This document shows, piece after piece, positions 1 through 9,502 of a DNA stretch of 64,000 nt (position 1 is its first letter; each line of letters begins with the position of its first letter). The position numbers were made by a program, and so were the translations under genes. The notes under the pieces are model-generated. The model was not told where the DNA came from. It did no database searches and worked only from the letters and a program-made list of their open reading frames with translations. The stretch comes from Pararhizobium sp. IMCC3301 (GTDB lineage Bacteria; Pseudomonadota; Alphaproteobacteria; Rhizobiales; GCA-2746425), in contig NZ_CP132336.1 of assembly GCF_030758315.1 (NCBI RefSeq), forward strand, positions 2,137,001 through 2,201,000, read 5' to 3'.

Positions 1-1
1 T

Positions 2-199
2 GTCAAATTCCGCATACTGGACCCAGTGGCCAACACCACACTGACCGCGGGCACAGTGCGCGCCAGCGCCTCCTATGACCGCTCATCGCAGAGCTTTGCC
101 AACATCCGCGCCCGCCGCGACGCGGAAAACCGCGCAGCAAAATCGGCTGCCGACGAAATCACAGCCCGGATCTCCACCTATTTTGCCACCCAGCGGTAA
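2..199 (+). CDS. lptE: LPS-assembly lipoprotein LptE, C-terminal part
   Basis: The window opens inside a reading frame that stays open for 65 codons and stops with TAA two bases before the holA start. The visible part ends in an alanine/arginine-rich helix (RRDAENRAAKSAADEITARI) that resembles the C-terminus of alphaproteobacterial LptE. LptE is the outer membrane lipoprotein that plugs the LptD barrel for LPS export. The position directly before holA matches the usual lptE-holA pair. The N-terminus and lipobox are outside the window, so the call rests on the tail and the context. Confidence 0.65.
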   Translation, partial: VKFRILDPVANTTLTAGTVRASASYDRSSQSFANIRARRDAENRAAKSAADEITARISTYFATQR

Positions 200-201
200 T
201 T

Positions 202-1242
202 ATGGCGGTTCTGCAGAAGGAAGCACTGAATTCCTATCTGAAAAACCCGTCAATCCGGTATCGCATGGTTCTGGTGTTCGGGCCGGACAGAGGGCTGGTG
301 TCGGAACGCGCCAGCGCCATTCTTGATGGGCTGCAGCGATTGTCAGGCGGCAATTCCGACGACCCCTTCGGTCTGACCCGCATTGCCACAGAAGACCTCA
401 ACAGCGATCCTCAACGGCTGGCAAATGAGGCTTATACCATCTCGCTGTTCGGCGGCGCCCGTTTTATCCATGCCAAGGCTCATGGTGCCCGCAACCTGCA
501 GGACCAGATCGCTCCACTGCTGAAAGATCCGCCGCAGGACGCCTTCATCGTAATCGAAGCGGGAGATTTGAAAAAGGGCACAGCCGTCCGCAAATTGATT
601 GAAAACAGCAATGACGCTGCCGCCATCGCGTGTTTTGCCGATGATACTGCCAGCCTCAATCAGTTGATCAGCGAAGAACTGGAAGCCTTCGGCCTCAGCA
701 TGACGAAAGACGCCAGACACAGGCTTGTCAGCCAATTGGGAGGAGATCGTCTTGCCAGCCGCCGCGAAATTCAGAAACTCTGCCTTTTCGCAGCCGATAA
801 GGGTACGATCAGCGAGGAGGATGTCCTGGCCCTGTCCGGTGACACGTCTGTTCTGTCTGCCGATGCACTCAGCGATGCCGCCGCCCTTGGGCAGATGCCT
901 GCTCTGATGGATGCACTGGCGCGGATGGATGCAGGCAGCCTCAGTCCCGCCGCCGCAGGCCCACTGATATTGCGCAATTTTCAGGTTTTGCACAAAGCCC
1001 GAATCATGGTTGAACAGGGTGTTCCGGCTGCTCAGGTGGTGGAAAGGGTAACTCCACCGATTTTTTTCATGCGCAAAGGCGTGGTTCGCAAACAGTTGGG
1101 AATGTGGACAGTTGCGCGGTTGGAGCGTGCCCTTGCGCTGCTGTCCGATGCGGTTTTGAAAAGCCGCCAGCAGCAGGGACTTGCAACCGCCCATCTGGGA
1201 GATGCGTTAATCCGTATAGCGGGAAACGCCCGTCGCGGATAA
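202..1242 (+). CDS. holA: DNA polymerase III subunit delta
   Basis: The product is 346 residues, the usual HolA length. It opens the beta sliding clamp within the clamp loader complex. It has the HolA-type N-terminal region (residues 20-130, with VLVFGPDRGLVSERA near the start), the central region around residues 150-210 (LVSQLGGDRLASRREIQKLCL) and the C-terminal collar helices (ILRNFQVLHKARIMVEQG). The ATG lies two bases after the lptE stop, so the two genes are probably co-transcribed and coupled. The identification is firm from overall sequence and neighbour. Confidence 0.93.
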   Translation: MAVLQKEALNSYLKNPSIRYRMVLVFGPDRGLVSERASAILDGLQRLSGGNSDDPFGLTRIATEDLNSDPQRLANEAYTISLFGGARFIHAKAHGARNLQDQIAPLLKDPPQDAFIVIEAGDLKKGTAVRKLIENSNDAAAIACFADDTASLNQLISEELEAFGLSMTKDARHRLVSQLGGDRLASRREIQKLCLFAADKGTISEEDVLALSGDTSVLSADALSDAAALGQMPALMDALARMDAGSLSPAAAGPLILRNFQVLHKARIMVEQGVPAAQVVERVTPPIFFMRKGVVRKQLGMWTVARLERALALLSDAVLKSRQQQGLATAHLGDALIRIAGNARRG

Positions 1243-1375
1243 GGCGTCCGGCACTGGAACAAAACACCACATTATCGGGACAATTTAGTCGCTGGAACGT
1301 CGCAATCAACTTACAACTGGCCTAATTTCGCGACTTGGCTCCACTTGGTCTCACACGATTGGAAGAAATGCGTTT

Positions 1376-3151
1376 ATGACCTTTGAACAAATCTTTCTGT
1401 TTGGTCTGTTTGCGGCAGTCTTTGCCATGCTGATCTGGGGCAGATACCGCTATGATCTGGTCGCTTTCGGTGCGTTGGTAGTGGCACTGATTGTCGGCGT
1501 TGTGCCTTACTCGGAGGCATTTTCCGGTTTTGGCCATCCGGCGACCATCATCATCGCCCTTGTGCTGGTAGTCTCAAGCGGCCTGATCAATTCCGGGGCC
1601 ATCGATCTCATCACACGGCGGCTTCTGGCGACAGAAAGGCCGATCTCCCAGCATATCGGCATTCTCGGCGTGGTCGGCGGCGTTCTGTCCGCCTTCATCA
1701 ACAATGTTGCCGCCCTTGCCATTCTCATGCCGGTCGACATGCAGGCGGCCGGCAAGGCAAAACGCATTGTCGGCATTACCCTGATGCCGCTTGCCTTTTC
1801 AACAATTCTGGGCGGCATGATCACCCTCATCGGCACACCGCCGAACATCATTATTGCCGCCTATCGGGGAACCGTAACAGGTGTTCCCTTTTCCATGTTC
1901 GATTTCGCCCCTGTGGGGATTGCCTGCACCATTGCAGGCATTGCCTTCATTGCCCTTGTGGGGTGGCGGCTCATTCCGGTGGACACTTCAAAGTCGGAAC
2001 AGGCAGCCGATTTCAGCTCGCTGGGCCAGTATATTGCTGAACTGGTGGTCGGCAAGGACAGTCCTGCGCTTGAAAAAATGGTGCGCGATCTGGATGGCGA
2101 CGCGGAAGAGGCCGACGTGGTGACGATCGGGCTGGTGCGCAACGGCAGCAGATTGCCGGGCCGCGCCCGCACCAATGAAATCCGCGAGAGTGACATTCTG
2201 GTGGTCGAAGGATCGCCGGATTCAATCGACAAATTCCGCTCAGCTTTGAAGCTCTCCTTCATCGGTGAGAAGCGTCACGAAAAAATTGCCTCTGAAGGCA
2301 TGGCTCTGATGGAGGTTGTGGTGCCGGATGACAGCCGCATCATCGGTCGCTCGGCGATGGATATGAAACTGCTCTACCGGCAGAATACCACCCTTCTGGG
2401 CGTCTCCCGGAAAGGCAAGCGTTTCGTCGACCGGGTGCGTCATCTGGCTATTGAAAGCGGCGACGTGCTGTTGCTGCTCGGCGCATCGGAGCAGTTGCCC
2501 AGTGTCGCCAGCTGGCTGGGCGTGCTGCCCCTGCGTGAACGCGGTCTCATCGTCACTCAGCACAAACGGGCCAGCCTGGCCGTCGGCCTGTTCGGCATTG
2601 CACTGGCGCTCGCATCTTTTGGCGTGTTGCAACTGGCAATCGCCCTGGCGGCCGTGGTGGTCCTCTATGTGGTGCTGAAAATCGTGCCGATATCCACGCT
2701 TTACGAGCAGATTGAGTGGCCGGTGATTGTTCTGTTGGGGTCGATGATACCGCTGGGCACTGCGCTGGAAACCTCCGGGGGAACCGAACTGATTGCCAAT
2801 ACCATCGTCTCATACACCGGTTCTTTTCCCATTCCGGTGGTTCTCATCGTTCTGATGGTTGTCACAATGACCCTGTCTGACCTGCTCAACAACACCGCAA
2901 CCGCTGTGATTGCAGCACCGATTGCGGTCAACATTGCCGGAGCGCTGAATGTCAACCCTGATCCGTTCCTGATGGCAGTGGCGGTGGCGGCTTCCTGCGC
3001 CTTTCTGACCCCGATTGGTCACAAGAACAACACTCTGATCATGGGCCCGGGCGGTTACCGCTTTGGCGATTACTGGCGCATGGGTCTGCCGCTTGAAATC
3101 ATCGTGATTGCCGTTTCTGTGCCGGTAATCCTTCTGGTCTGGCCGTTGTAA
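1376..3151 (+). CDS. SLC13-family anion permease with two RCK_C (TrkA-C) domains
   Basis: This is a 591-residue membrane protein of the SLC13/DASS ion transporter superfamily. Hydrophobic segments fill residues 1-200 and 395-590. Between them lie two soluble RCK_C-like domains at about 230-290 and 305-382 (for example ESDILVVEGSPDSIDKF and ESGDVLLLLGASEQLPS). The two halves carry the duplicated re-entrant motifs INNVAAL (about residue 112) and LNNTATAVIAAP (about 505), which bind the anion and sodium in this family. Members move dicarboxylates, sulfate or other anions, and the substrate cannot be told from sequence. It stands alone, 133 bases after holA. Confidence 0.85.
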   Translation: MTFEQIFLFGLFAAVFAMLIWGRYRYDLVAFGALVVALIVGVVPYSEAFSGFGHPATIIIALVLVVSSGLINSGAIDLITRRLLATERPISQHIGILGVVGGVLSAFINNVAALAILMPVDMQAAGKAKRIVGITLMPLAFSTILGGMITLIGTPPNIIIAAYRGTVTGVPFSMFDFAPVGIACTIAGIAFIALVGWRLIPVDTSKSEQAADFSSLGQYIAELVVGKDSPALEKMVRDLDGDAEEADVVTIGLVRNGSRLPGRARTNEIRESDILVVEGSPDSIDKFRSALKLSFIGEKRHEKIASEGMALMEVVVPDDSRIIGRSAMDMKLLYRQNTTLLGVSRKGKRFVDRVRHLAIESGDVLLLLGASEQLPSVASWLGVLPLRERGLIVTQHKRASLAVGLFGIALALASFGVLQLAIALAAVVVLYVVLKIVPISTLYEQIEWPVIVLLGSMIPLGTALETSGGTELIANTIVSYTGSFPIPVVLIVLMVVTMTLSDLLNNTATAVIAAPIAVNIAGALNVNPDPFLMAVAVAASCAFLTPIGHKNNTLIMGPGGYRFGDYWRMGLPLEIIVIAVSVPVILLVWPL

Positions 3152-3202
3152 ACCGGACGAGTTGTTATGCATTCGCCTGTGCAGCGCCTGCCACGGGGAA
3201 AT

Positions 3203-4276
3203 CTAGCGGCGGAACAACTTTTTGAACAGGCCTTTGCGTTCAGGTTTTGGCTCAACCCACTGCGGGGCCGCTTGTTCGGCAGTGGCAACATCGGCCGCCG
3301 GTTCTGCTACCGGTATCGCCACTGTTGCCGGTATCGCGATGGTGGATTGCGCAGCCGGTGCGGTCTCCGCAGCTCCGGCGTCGCGCCTGACAGATTGCAT
3401 CGCCGGGATACTGGAAATCTGTGTTTGCGGCACATACGGCTCGCCGCGATATCGGGCCACGGCCTTGCCAATTGCCTCGGGCACCGCATAGGGCGGGCAA
3501 GCCTCGTCCGGGATAAATTTCCCACCGTCTGCTGCCTCGGCATTGAAAACATAGCGTTTGTTGCAGACATTCACCTTGGGCGGCTGTTTGGTCGCCTCAA
3601 AATGGTCTGATCCAAGTTTCAGCATGCGCCAGAAATCGATATGCGGGCTGGTGCTGTACCGCGCCAGATTGGCATTGGTCATGCGAAACGGGAAGGCCTG
3701 AACCTGAAAGGATTTTTGCCCTGCGTTGAAACTTTCCCGTCCCAGCTGATAGATTTCCTCGATATGCTCATCTTCCATGGCATAGCACCCGGCCGATGAG
3801 CAGGAACCATGCACCATGAGATAGGTTCCGGTCCGCTTGTGAGCCCGGTCAAACTCGTTGGGAAAGCCCAGATTGAAAGCCAGATAGTAATTTGATTTCG
3901 GGTTCATCAGACTTGGCAAAATGGTGTAAAAACCTTCGGGTGCCTGGCGGTCGCCCTCCCTGATTTTGGGGCCCAGTTCACCGGACCAGGCGCAAATATC
4001 GTATGTCTTGTAGAGCGCGTATTTGCGGTCAGTCTTGCGCCATTTCCAGACCTCCAGCTCCGCATCCTCCTTGAAGATACGAACCACCATGGGAGAATCG
4101 GCGTCCATTTTCAGCGTCTCAAGCCGTGTTTTGGTGGCATTCGACAAAGGTTTTGTATGGCGCTCATCAAAATCAAAATTCGGATTGCAGGCAGCCAGCA
4201 CGACAAGCAGCGACAAACCCGCTGCCAGACGCAGACGGGCAGAATATTGAGCCAATACAGATCGAAACAGGGTCAA
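3203..4276 (-). CDS. YafK-like murein L,D-transpeptidase lipoprotein
   Basis: The 357-residue product starts with TTG behind AAGGGA and has a lipoprotein signal ending in LLVVLAAC (Cys30), so it should be anchored in an envelope membrane. The YkuD-type catalytic region is clear: His156 and Cys164 lie in VHGSCSSAGCYAM, the pattern of the YafK/DpaA branch, which acts on meso-DAP linkages such as those holding Lpp or other proteins to peptidoglycan. The C-terminal 100 residues are alanine/proline rich and probably disordered, ending in a basic tail (KGLFKKLFRR). It is convergent with the SLC13 permease and divergent from the nuclease-like gene. Catalytic class is well supported, the exact substrate is not. 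Confidence 0.85.
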   Translation of the reverse strand: MTLFRSVLAQYSARLRLAAGLSLLVVLAACNPNFDFDERHTKPLSNATKTRLETLKMDADSPMVVRIFKEDAELEVWKWRKTDRKYALYKTYDICAWSGELGPKIREGDRQAPEGFYTILPSLMNPKSNYYLAFNLGFPNEFDRAHKRTGTYLMVHGSCSSAGCYAMEDEHIEEIYQLGRESFNAGQKSFQVQAFPFRMTNANLARYSTSPHIDFWRMLKLGSDHFEATKQPPKVNVCNKRYVFNAEAADGGKFIPDEACPPYAVPEAIGKAVARYRGEPYVPQTQISSIPAMQSVRRDAGAAETAPAAQSTIAIPATVAIPVAEPAADVATAEQAAPQWVEPKPERKGLFKKLFRR

Positions 4277-4561
4277 ACGGAAATCCCTTAAACAGTTTGA
4301 TCAATCAAGCCAGAATATGGTTGATATCCGGTTACCGCAAATCACGGAAATGTGGGCATTTTGCGCTACTGACCGCCTGACATCTGAATTATTTTAATCT
4401 AATGTGACTTTTCACCCAGCTGATGATCTGTTTTTCCAACGCCATCATTTCATAATATACGGCTGTAATTCTTCCTTACCCTGCGTTTTGAATAGGCTGG
4501 CATGCGGTCTGCAACAGACAAATCCCGGGTTCGGGCTCAATCTTTGTGCCGCCCAACCGAG

Positions 4562-5383
4562 ATGCGGCCGCTTCTATCTGGGTTATTGGCAATGGCTCTG
4601 GTGCTCGGGATTGGCGGCGCTGCGCCCGCCAACGCACAGGAAGCAGCTCTGTCCGCGTGCGGCCTCAAACCGGCCCAACCGGGAATGATCATCCAGGCCG
4701 ATGCCAAAGGCAGACTGGTGCTGGAAGATGGCCGGAAACTCAGATTATCCGACATCTGGATGGCAACGGCGGACAATCTGCTCCGCCAGGTCATAGGCCG
4801 AACGATAATTCCCTATCCTGCGGCGAAACAGCCGGATCGGACGGGATATCTGCCGGCACACATATTTGTGAAGCCGGACGTCACGATGCCATATGCTGGC
4901 TGGCTGCAGGCTGATCTGTTGGCAAGGGGACAAGCATTTCTCTATATTTATCCCGATCAGACGAGTTGTGCCGAAGCACTATATTCTTCTGAAAAATCCG
5001 CGCAAATGGCCGGAGAAGGCATCTGGAAACTGGATTTAAGTCAACAATATCCCATATTTTCAACTGGAGGCATGGAACCATTATTCGTTGGTGCAGTTGA
5101 ACTTCTTACAATAGAACGCGCTGCGGGGCGTTACGGAATCATTAGGGGCGTTGTGCTAAGCACAGGCAGCGCAGGACGGTGGCGGTATCTCAATTTCGGA
5201 CGGAACTACGCGCAGGATTTTACAGTGCGGATGACTGCGGGTGTGGAAAAGCATTTCAACGACATCGGTTTTCCCCTGGAGACACTGAAAGGCAGGCGCG
5301 TTGAAATACGCGGCGTCATTCAGTCGAAAGGCGGACCCATGATCGATGTCTTCAATACAGCACAAATCATAATAGAGGAGTGA
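4562..5383 (+). CDS. Secreted thermonuclease-fold (SNase-like) protein
   Basis: I place the start at the ATG that gives a clean signal peptide (MRPLLSGLLAMALVLGIGG followed by APANAQ), 273 residues in total. An upstream in-frame ATG at 4502 would add 20 charged residues before it. Residues 35-175 resemble the staphylococcal nuclease OB fold (a GRLVLEDGRKLRLSDIWM strand pair, later YAGWLQADLLARGQAFLYIY). The Arg/Glu catalytic set is not evident, so enzymatic activity is doubtful. The remaining C-terminal half is a second OB-like region. The stop is six bases from the next start, so it probably forms an operon with the M48 protease. Confidence 0.6.
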   Translation: MRPLLSGLLAMALVLGIGGAAPANAQEAALSACGLKPAQPGMIIQADAKGRLVLEDGRKLRLSDIWMATADNLLRQVIGRTIIPYPAAKQPDRTGYLPAHIFVKPDVTMPYAGWLQADLLARGQAFLYIYPDQTSCAEALYSSEKSAQMAGEGIWKLDLSQQYPIFSTGGMEPLFVGAVELLTIERAAGRYGIIRGVVLSTGSAGRWRYLNFGRNYAQDFTVRMTAGVEKHFNDIGFPLETLKGRRVEIRGVIQSKGGPMIDVFNTAQIIIEE

Positions 5384-5389
5384 GCGGGC

Positions 5390-6937
5390 TTGCCGATATT
5401 GACAAGTCAGTTGTTTCAGATCGGTGCGGCTTTCCGCAATCGGTTTCGACGTCGTGCGGCCCTTGTATCCACTGCAGGCTTTGCCGGCTTGCGGACAGGT
5501 AAAGGTTTGCGGCGCGTGCGGCCGCTTGTTGTGCTTATTCTGGGATTTCCACTGGTTTCGGCCTGTGTGTCCTTTCCCGGCGCGCCCAGCCTGTCAGGAC
5601 TGGCTCCCGGTGCTGGCTCTTCGATTGGCCAGCGCGAGCATCCCCGTGTCGTCACCGCCTATGGCGGGCGTTACCGCGACAAGGACGTGGAAGCCCTTCT
5701 CGACAACGTCACAGAACGGCTTGTCGCAGTCTCTTCCAATCCGCGGCAGAATTATCGCCTGACCATATTGAACTCGCCCGTTGTCAACGCATTTGCCTTG
5801 CCCGGTGGCTATCTCTATGTGACTCGCGGTTTGCTGGCGCTGGCCAATGACACCTCGGAAGTGGCGGCAGTGCTGTCCCACGAAATGGCGCATGTTACTG
5901 AAAATCATGCATTTCAAAGGCAGCAGCGGGCTCAGGAGGCCAAACTGACCAACAAGGTGATGACTGATGCCATTACCGATGAGATGGAAGCCCAGATCGC
6001 CCTCTCATCCAGCCAGATTTCACTGGCAAGCTTTTCCCGTGGACAGGAACTGGCAGCTGACCGGATCGGTGTGGAAATGATGGTCCGGGCAGATCTTGAT
6101 CCCTATGCTGCGGCACGTTTTCTGACCAGCATGGGACGGTTCGGGCGCTTTCGCGCGGAAAGTCTGTCGACCAATGCCAACAGTCCGAATTTCCTCGCAT
6201 CCCATCCTGCTACTCCGGCCCGCATTTCTCAAGTCGTTCAAACCGCGCGTTCCTTCAATGTTTCAAACAGCGAACGCACAGCAGAACGTGCGCGCTATCT
6301 GGCAGCGATTGACGGCCTGACATTCGGCGATGATCCTTCCGAAGGCTATGTGCGCGGGCGGTCCTATTTGCATCCCAAGCTGGGTTTTGCATTTGAGCTG
6401 CCTAGCGGTTACACGCTGGAAAACTCCTCCGACGCCGTTCTTGCCGCAGATAAGAATGGCACTGCCATGCGGTTTGACGGCATTCAGATTCCGGCGCAAT
6501 TGTCCCTTGTCGACTATATGGGATCGGGCTGGATTGGCGGCCTGGACCCGGCTTCGATACAGGCGCGTAGTATCAATGGTCTGGAAGCTGCCACAGCCAA
6601 TGCCCGCGCCAAAGGCTGGCGCTTTCGCATCGTCGTGGTCCGTTTGAAAGACGCGACCTACCGTTTCTTGTTCGCCAATGCAGACGAAACCACTGATTTG
6701 GAGACTGACGCTGATCAGACTCTGGCCAACTTCCGGCGTCTTGGCCGATCTGAGAAAGCCAGACTGAAACCACTGTCAGTGAAAATTATGCAGGTCCGCA
6801 GGGGCGATACTGTGGCCTCAATGGCCGCTCGGATGCAAGGCGTTGACCGCCGACATAAGCTGTTCCTTGTTCTCAACGGCATTCAGGAAGGTGCGGACTT
6901 ACGCCCCGGCAGTCTGGTCAAGATCGTGGTGGATTAA
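5390..6937 (+). CDS. M48-family metalloprotease lipoprotein with C-terminal LysM-like domain
   Basis: This zinc metalloprotease carries the HEMAH motif (His164, Glu165, His168 from the TTG start), followed by the helix ELAADRIGVEMM that supplies the third ligand. It belongs with BepA/LoiP-type outer membrane quality-control proteases. A lipobox (LVSAC, Cys59) sits far from the TTG start. An in-frame GTG at 5516 would give a compact signal of 16 residues before that Cys, so it may be the true start. The last 50 residues (MQVRRGDTVASMAARM and onwards) look like a LysM peptidoglycan-binding module. It lies six bases after the nuclease-fold gene. Confidence 0.85.
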   Translation: MPILTSQLFQIGAAFRNRFRRRAALVSTAGFAGLRTGKGLRRVRPLVVLILGFPLVSACVSFPGAPSLSGLAPGAGSSIGQREHPRVVTAYGGRYRDKDVEALLDNVTERLVAVSSNPRQNYRLTILNSPVVNAFALPGGYLYVTRGLLALANDTSEVAAVLSHEMAHVTENHAFQRQQRAQEAKLTNKVMTDAITDEMEAQIALSSSQISLASFSRGQELAADRIGVEMMVRADLDPYAAARFLTSMGRFGRFRAESLSTNANSPNFLASHPATPARISQVVQTARSFNVSNSERTAERARYLAAIDGLTFGDDPSEGYVRGRSYLHPKLGFAFELPSGYTLENSSDAVLAADKNGTAMRFDGIQIPAQLSLVDYMGSGWIGGLDPASIQARSINGLEAATANARAKGWRFRIVVVRLKDATYRFLFANADETTDLETDADQTLANFRRLGRSEKARLKPLSVKIMQVRRGDTVASMAARMQGVDRRHKLFLVLNGIQEGADLRPGSLVKIVVD

Positions 6938-7063
6938 AGCGACGTTCCAGACATGGGTCATTGTGAAAAATTCACTCTGTGCTTTTCTAAATGGCGATTT
7001 TCATGAATAAGGGTTTTCTGTTTCACCCGGTCTTCCCCGGACCTGCAAATAAGAGCCGAATCC

Positions 7064-8293
7064 ATGCCCTCCATCGCTCTCTCGCCTCTGGCACCGAAAT
7101 CCATACCGCAAATGCCGGTCATTTCCGGGCTGTTATTTTCAACGGCAGAAGCCGGTATCAAATATCGCGGGCGCCGCGATGTTCTGCTGGTTCAGTTTGA
7201 AGACAGCGCCCAGATTGCCGGGGTTTTCACCCGTTCACGCTGTCCCTCCGCTCCCGTGGAATGGTGCAAGGCGCACCTCGCAAGCGGCACGGCACGCGCA
7301 CTGCTGGTCAATTCCGGCAATGCCAATGCATTTACCGGGCAGAAAGGACGCGATGCGGTCGAAACTTCCGCCCGGCTGACGGCAGAGGCCATTGGCTGCG
7401 CGCCCGAAGATGTATTTCTCGCCTCAACCGGTGTGATCGGCGAGCCTCTGCCCGCGGAAAAATATGCCCTCATCATGGACCAGTTGGCAGGCAGCGGTTC
7501 GCCATCTTCCGACGCCTGGGAAGCTGCAGCACGCACTATCATGACCACCGATACGTTCCCGAAGCTTGCAACCCGGACATTTGATCTGGCCGGCCGGCAA
7601 TATACCATCAACGGCATGGCTAAGGGGTCGGGCATGATACAGCCGGACATGGCGACCATGTTGTCGTTCCTGTTCACTGATGCCCCTCTCCCCGCGAAAA
7701 CGCTGCAGGCTGCCCTGGCCAACACCATCGACAGAACCTTCAATGCCATAACGGTGGACAGTGACACCTCGACCAGCGACACCGTGCTGCTGTTTTCTCT
7801 GCCGGGCAACAATGCCCTGCTGGAGGATAGTGACTTCGCCGGGTTTGAAGACGCTCTTGCGGCACTGATGAAAGATCTGGCGCTGCAAGTTGTGCGCGAT
7901 GGCGAAGGTGCCCGCAAGCTGGTTGAAATCACTGTCAGCGGTGCCGAAAGCGACGCATCCGCCAAAAAGATTGCATTCTCGGTTGCCAATTCGCCGCTGG
8001 TTAAAACCGCGATCGCCGGAGAGGACGCCAATTGGGGCCGGATCGTCATGGCCGTCGGCAAGGCCGGCGAACCGGCTGACCGGGATCTGTTGTCGATCCA
8101 TTTCGGCGATATTCGCGTGGCTGAAAACGGAATCCGGTTTGAAGGATATTCCGAGGAAGCCACCAGCGCCATGATGCAGTTGGATGAAATACCGATCCGC
8201 ATTGACGTGGGTGTTGGCTCCGGCGAAGCGACCGTGTGGACCTGCGATCTGACCAAGGAATATGTAGCGATCAATGGCGACTACAGAAGCTGA
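7064..8293 (+). CDS. argJ: Bifunctional glutamate N-acetyltransferase / amino-acid acetyltransferase
   Basis: ArgJ moves the acetyl group from N-acetylornithine to glutamate in the cyclic arginine pathway. The full-length 409-residue protein has the self-cleavage region [16 protein letters not shown], where the nucleophile Thr at about residue 198 becomes the N-terminus of the beta chain. The C-terminal VAINGDYRS is typical of the family. The end overlaps the following acetyltransferase gene by 20 bases, so the two are coupled. Confidence 0.96.
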   Translation: MPSIALSPLAPKSIPQMPVISGLLFSTAEAGIKYRGRRDVLLVQFEDSAQIAGVFTRSRCPSAPVEWCKAHLASGTARALLVNSGNANAFTGQKGRDAVETSARLTAEAIGCAPEDVFLASTGVIGEPLPAEKYALIMDQLAGSGSPSSDAWEAAARTIMTTDTFPKLATRTFDLAGRQYTINGMAKGSGMIQPDMATMLSFLFTDAPLPAKTLQAALANTIDRTFNAITVDSDTSTSDTVLLFSLPGNNALLEDSDFAGFEDALAALMKDLALQVVRDGEGARKLVEITVSGAESDASAKKIAFSVANSPLVKTAIAGEDANWGRIVMAVGKAGEPADRDLLSIHFGDIRVAENGIRFEGYSEEATSAMMQLDEIPIRIDVGVGSGEATVWTCDLTKEYVAINGDYRS

Positions 8294-9062
8294 TACCACA
8301 ATCAGATCGCTGGAGCTTGCAGGCTTCGCCTCATGGCCCGCCGCCAGGGTGGCTGCAGACGGTGCATGGCAGGTTCGCCTGTCGCCCCATCTGCCCTATA
8401 AACGCACCAATTCAATCAATTGCCTGGATCCAGAGGATAATGCCGGCATCGAGCCGCGCCTGGCCCGGGCAATGGCGATCTTTGCCGCCAGCGGTGTTCA
8501 GCCAACCCTGCGCGTCACGCCGTTGACCCCGCCAGAGTTGACCGAAGCCTGCAGCAGGGATGGCTGGTCCGGTCCCTATTCTGAATCTGTGGTGATGACC
8601 GCTCCCTTGCAGTCGGCATTCAACCACGGTGCCTTTGAGGGTTTCGAAGTTCCCGCACCGCAGTGGATTGCCGACTATATGGCATTGACCATGGACAGGA
8701 CCATTGATGCGACGGCGATTGCAGAAACGCTCAGCGCCATTGAAAAACCGGTTCGGTTCTTGCGTGTCGCCGCGCCGGATCAATGTCTGGGAGTGGCCAT
8801 TGCGGTGATTCAGGGGACATTGGTCGGTCTGTTCGGGCTGGCGGTGGCAAAGGCTGCACGCCGCACCGGAATTGGCCGCACACTCAGCCATGCCGCTCTG
8901 GCCTGGGGCGCCGACAATGGTGCCAGAACCGCCTGGCTTCAGGTGGAGGCGGACAATTTTCCTGCCAGACGGCTTTATGATGCGCTTGGCTTTGGCGAAC
9001 GCTATCGCTATGCCTATCGCAGTTTCAACACTGCCAGCGATCAGGTCGGACAGATAGAATGA
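8274..9062 (+). CDS. GNAT-family N-acetyltransferase
   Basis: The C-terminal half of this 262-residue protein holds the GNAT acetyl-CoA fold. The glycine-rich loop is [17 protein letters not shown], followed by [19 protein letters not shown], which is motif B. The N-terminal 150 residues form a second, poorly conserved domain seen in relatives next to argJ. The gene overlaps argJ upstream and mutT downstream (ATGA), so the three form one transcription unit. The substrate is unknown. Confidence 0.85.
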   Translation: MATTEADTTIRSLELAGFASWPAARVAADGAWQVRLSPHLPYKRTNSINCLDPEDNAGIEPRLARAMAIFAASGVQPTLRVTPLTPPELTEACSRDGWSGPYSESVVMTAPLQSAFNHGAFEGFEVPAPQWIADYMALTMDRTIDATAIAETLSAIEKPVRFLRVAAPDQCLGVAIAVIQGTLVGLFGLAVAKAARRTGIGRTLSHAALAWGADNGARTAWLQVEADNFPARRLYDALGFGERYRYAYRSFNTASDQVGQIE

Positions 9063-9484
9063 CAGTTCACAACATCGTGCTGGTGGCGGCCTGTGCCCTG
9101 CTTGACCGGGATAATCGCATCCTGCTTGCCCAGCGCCCGCAGGGAAAGCCGATGGCTGGATTGTGGGAGTTTCCGGGGGGCAAGGTGGAAACCGGGGAAA
9201 CCCCGGAGGCCAGTCTGATCCGCGAATTGCGTGAGGAGCTTGGTGTCACCGCCACCCTGCCCTGTCTCGCGCCATTGACCTTCGCCAGCCACTCATATGA
9301 TGATTTCCACCTGCTGATGCCGCTTTATGTGTGCCGCCGTTATGAAGGCCCGGCAGGTCTGGGCTCGGGAAATGGCCGCGAAAACCAAGCTTTGAAATGG
9401 GTCCGCCCCCGCGATTTGCGGAATTATGACATGCCGGCCGCCGACATTCCGCTGATTCCTCATCTGGTCGATCTGTTGGAATAG
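9059..9484 (+). CDS. mutT: 8-oxo-dGTP diphosphatase, Nudix family
   Basis: This 141-residue Nudix hydrolase has the complete signature GGKVETGETPEASLIRELREELGV shortened here to its two halves, GGKVETGE and RELREELGV, with the metal-binding glutamates intact. MutT removes oxidised guanine nucleotides from the pool. The start overlaps the stop of the GNAT gene (ATGA). The tail is short, ending in a Leu-Leu-Glu sequence. Confidence 0.9.
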   Translation: MTVHNIVLVAACALLDRDNRILLAQRPQGKPMAGLWEFPGGKVETGETPEASLIRELREELGVTATLPCLAPLTFASHSYDDFHLLMPLYVCRRYEGPAGLGSGNGRENQALKWVRPRDLRNYDMPAADIPLIPHLVDLLE

Positions 9485-9502
9485 AGCATAATTCTGTTTA
9501 GC

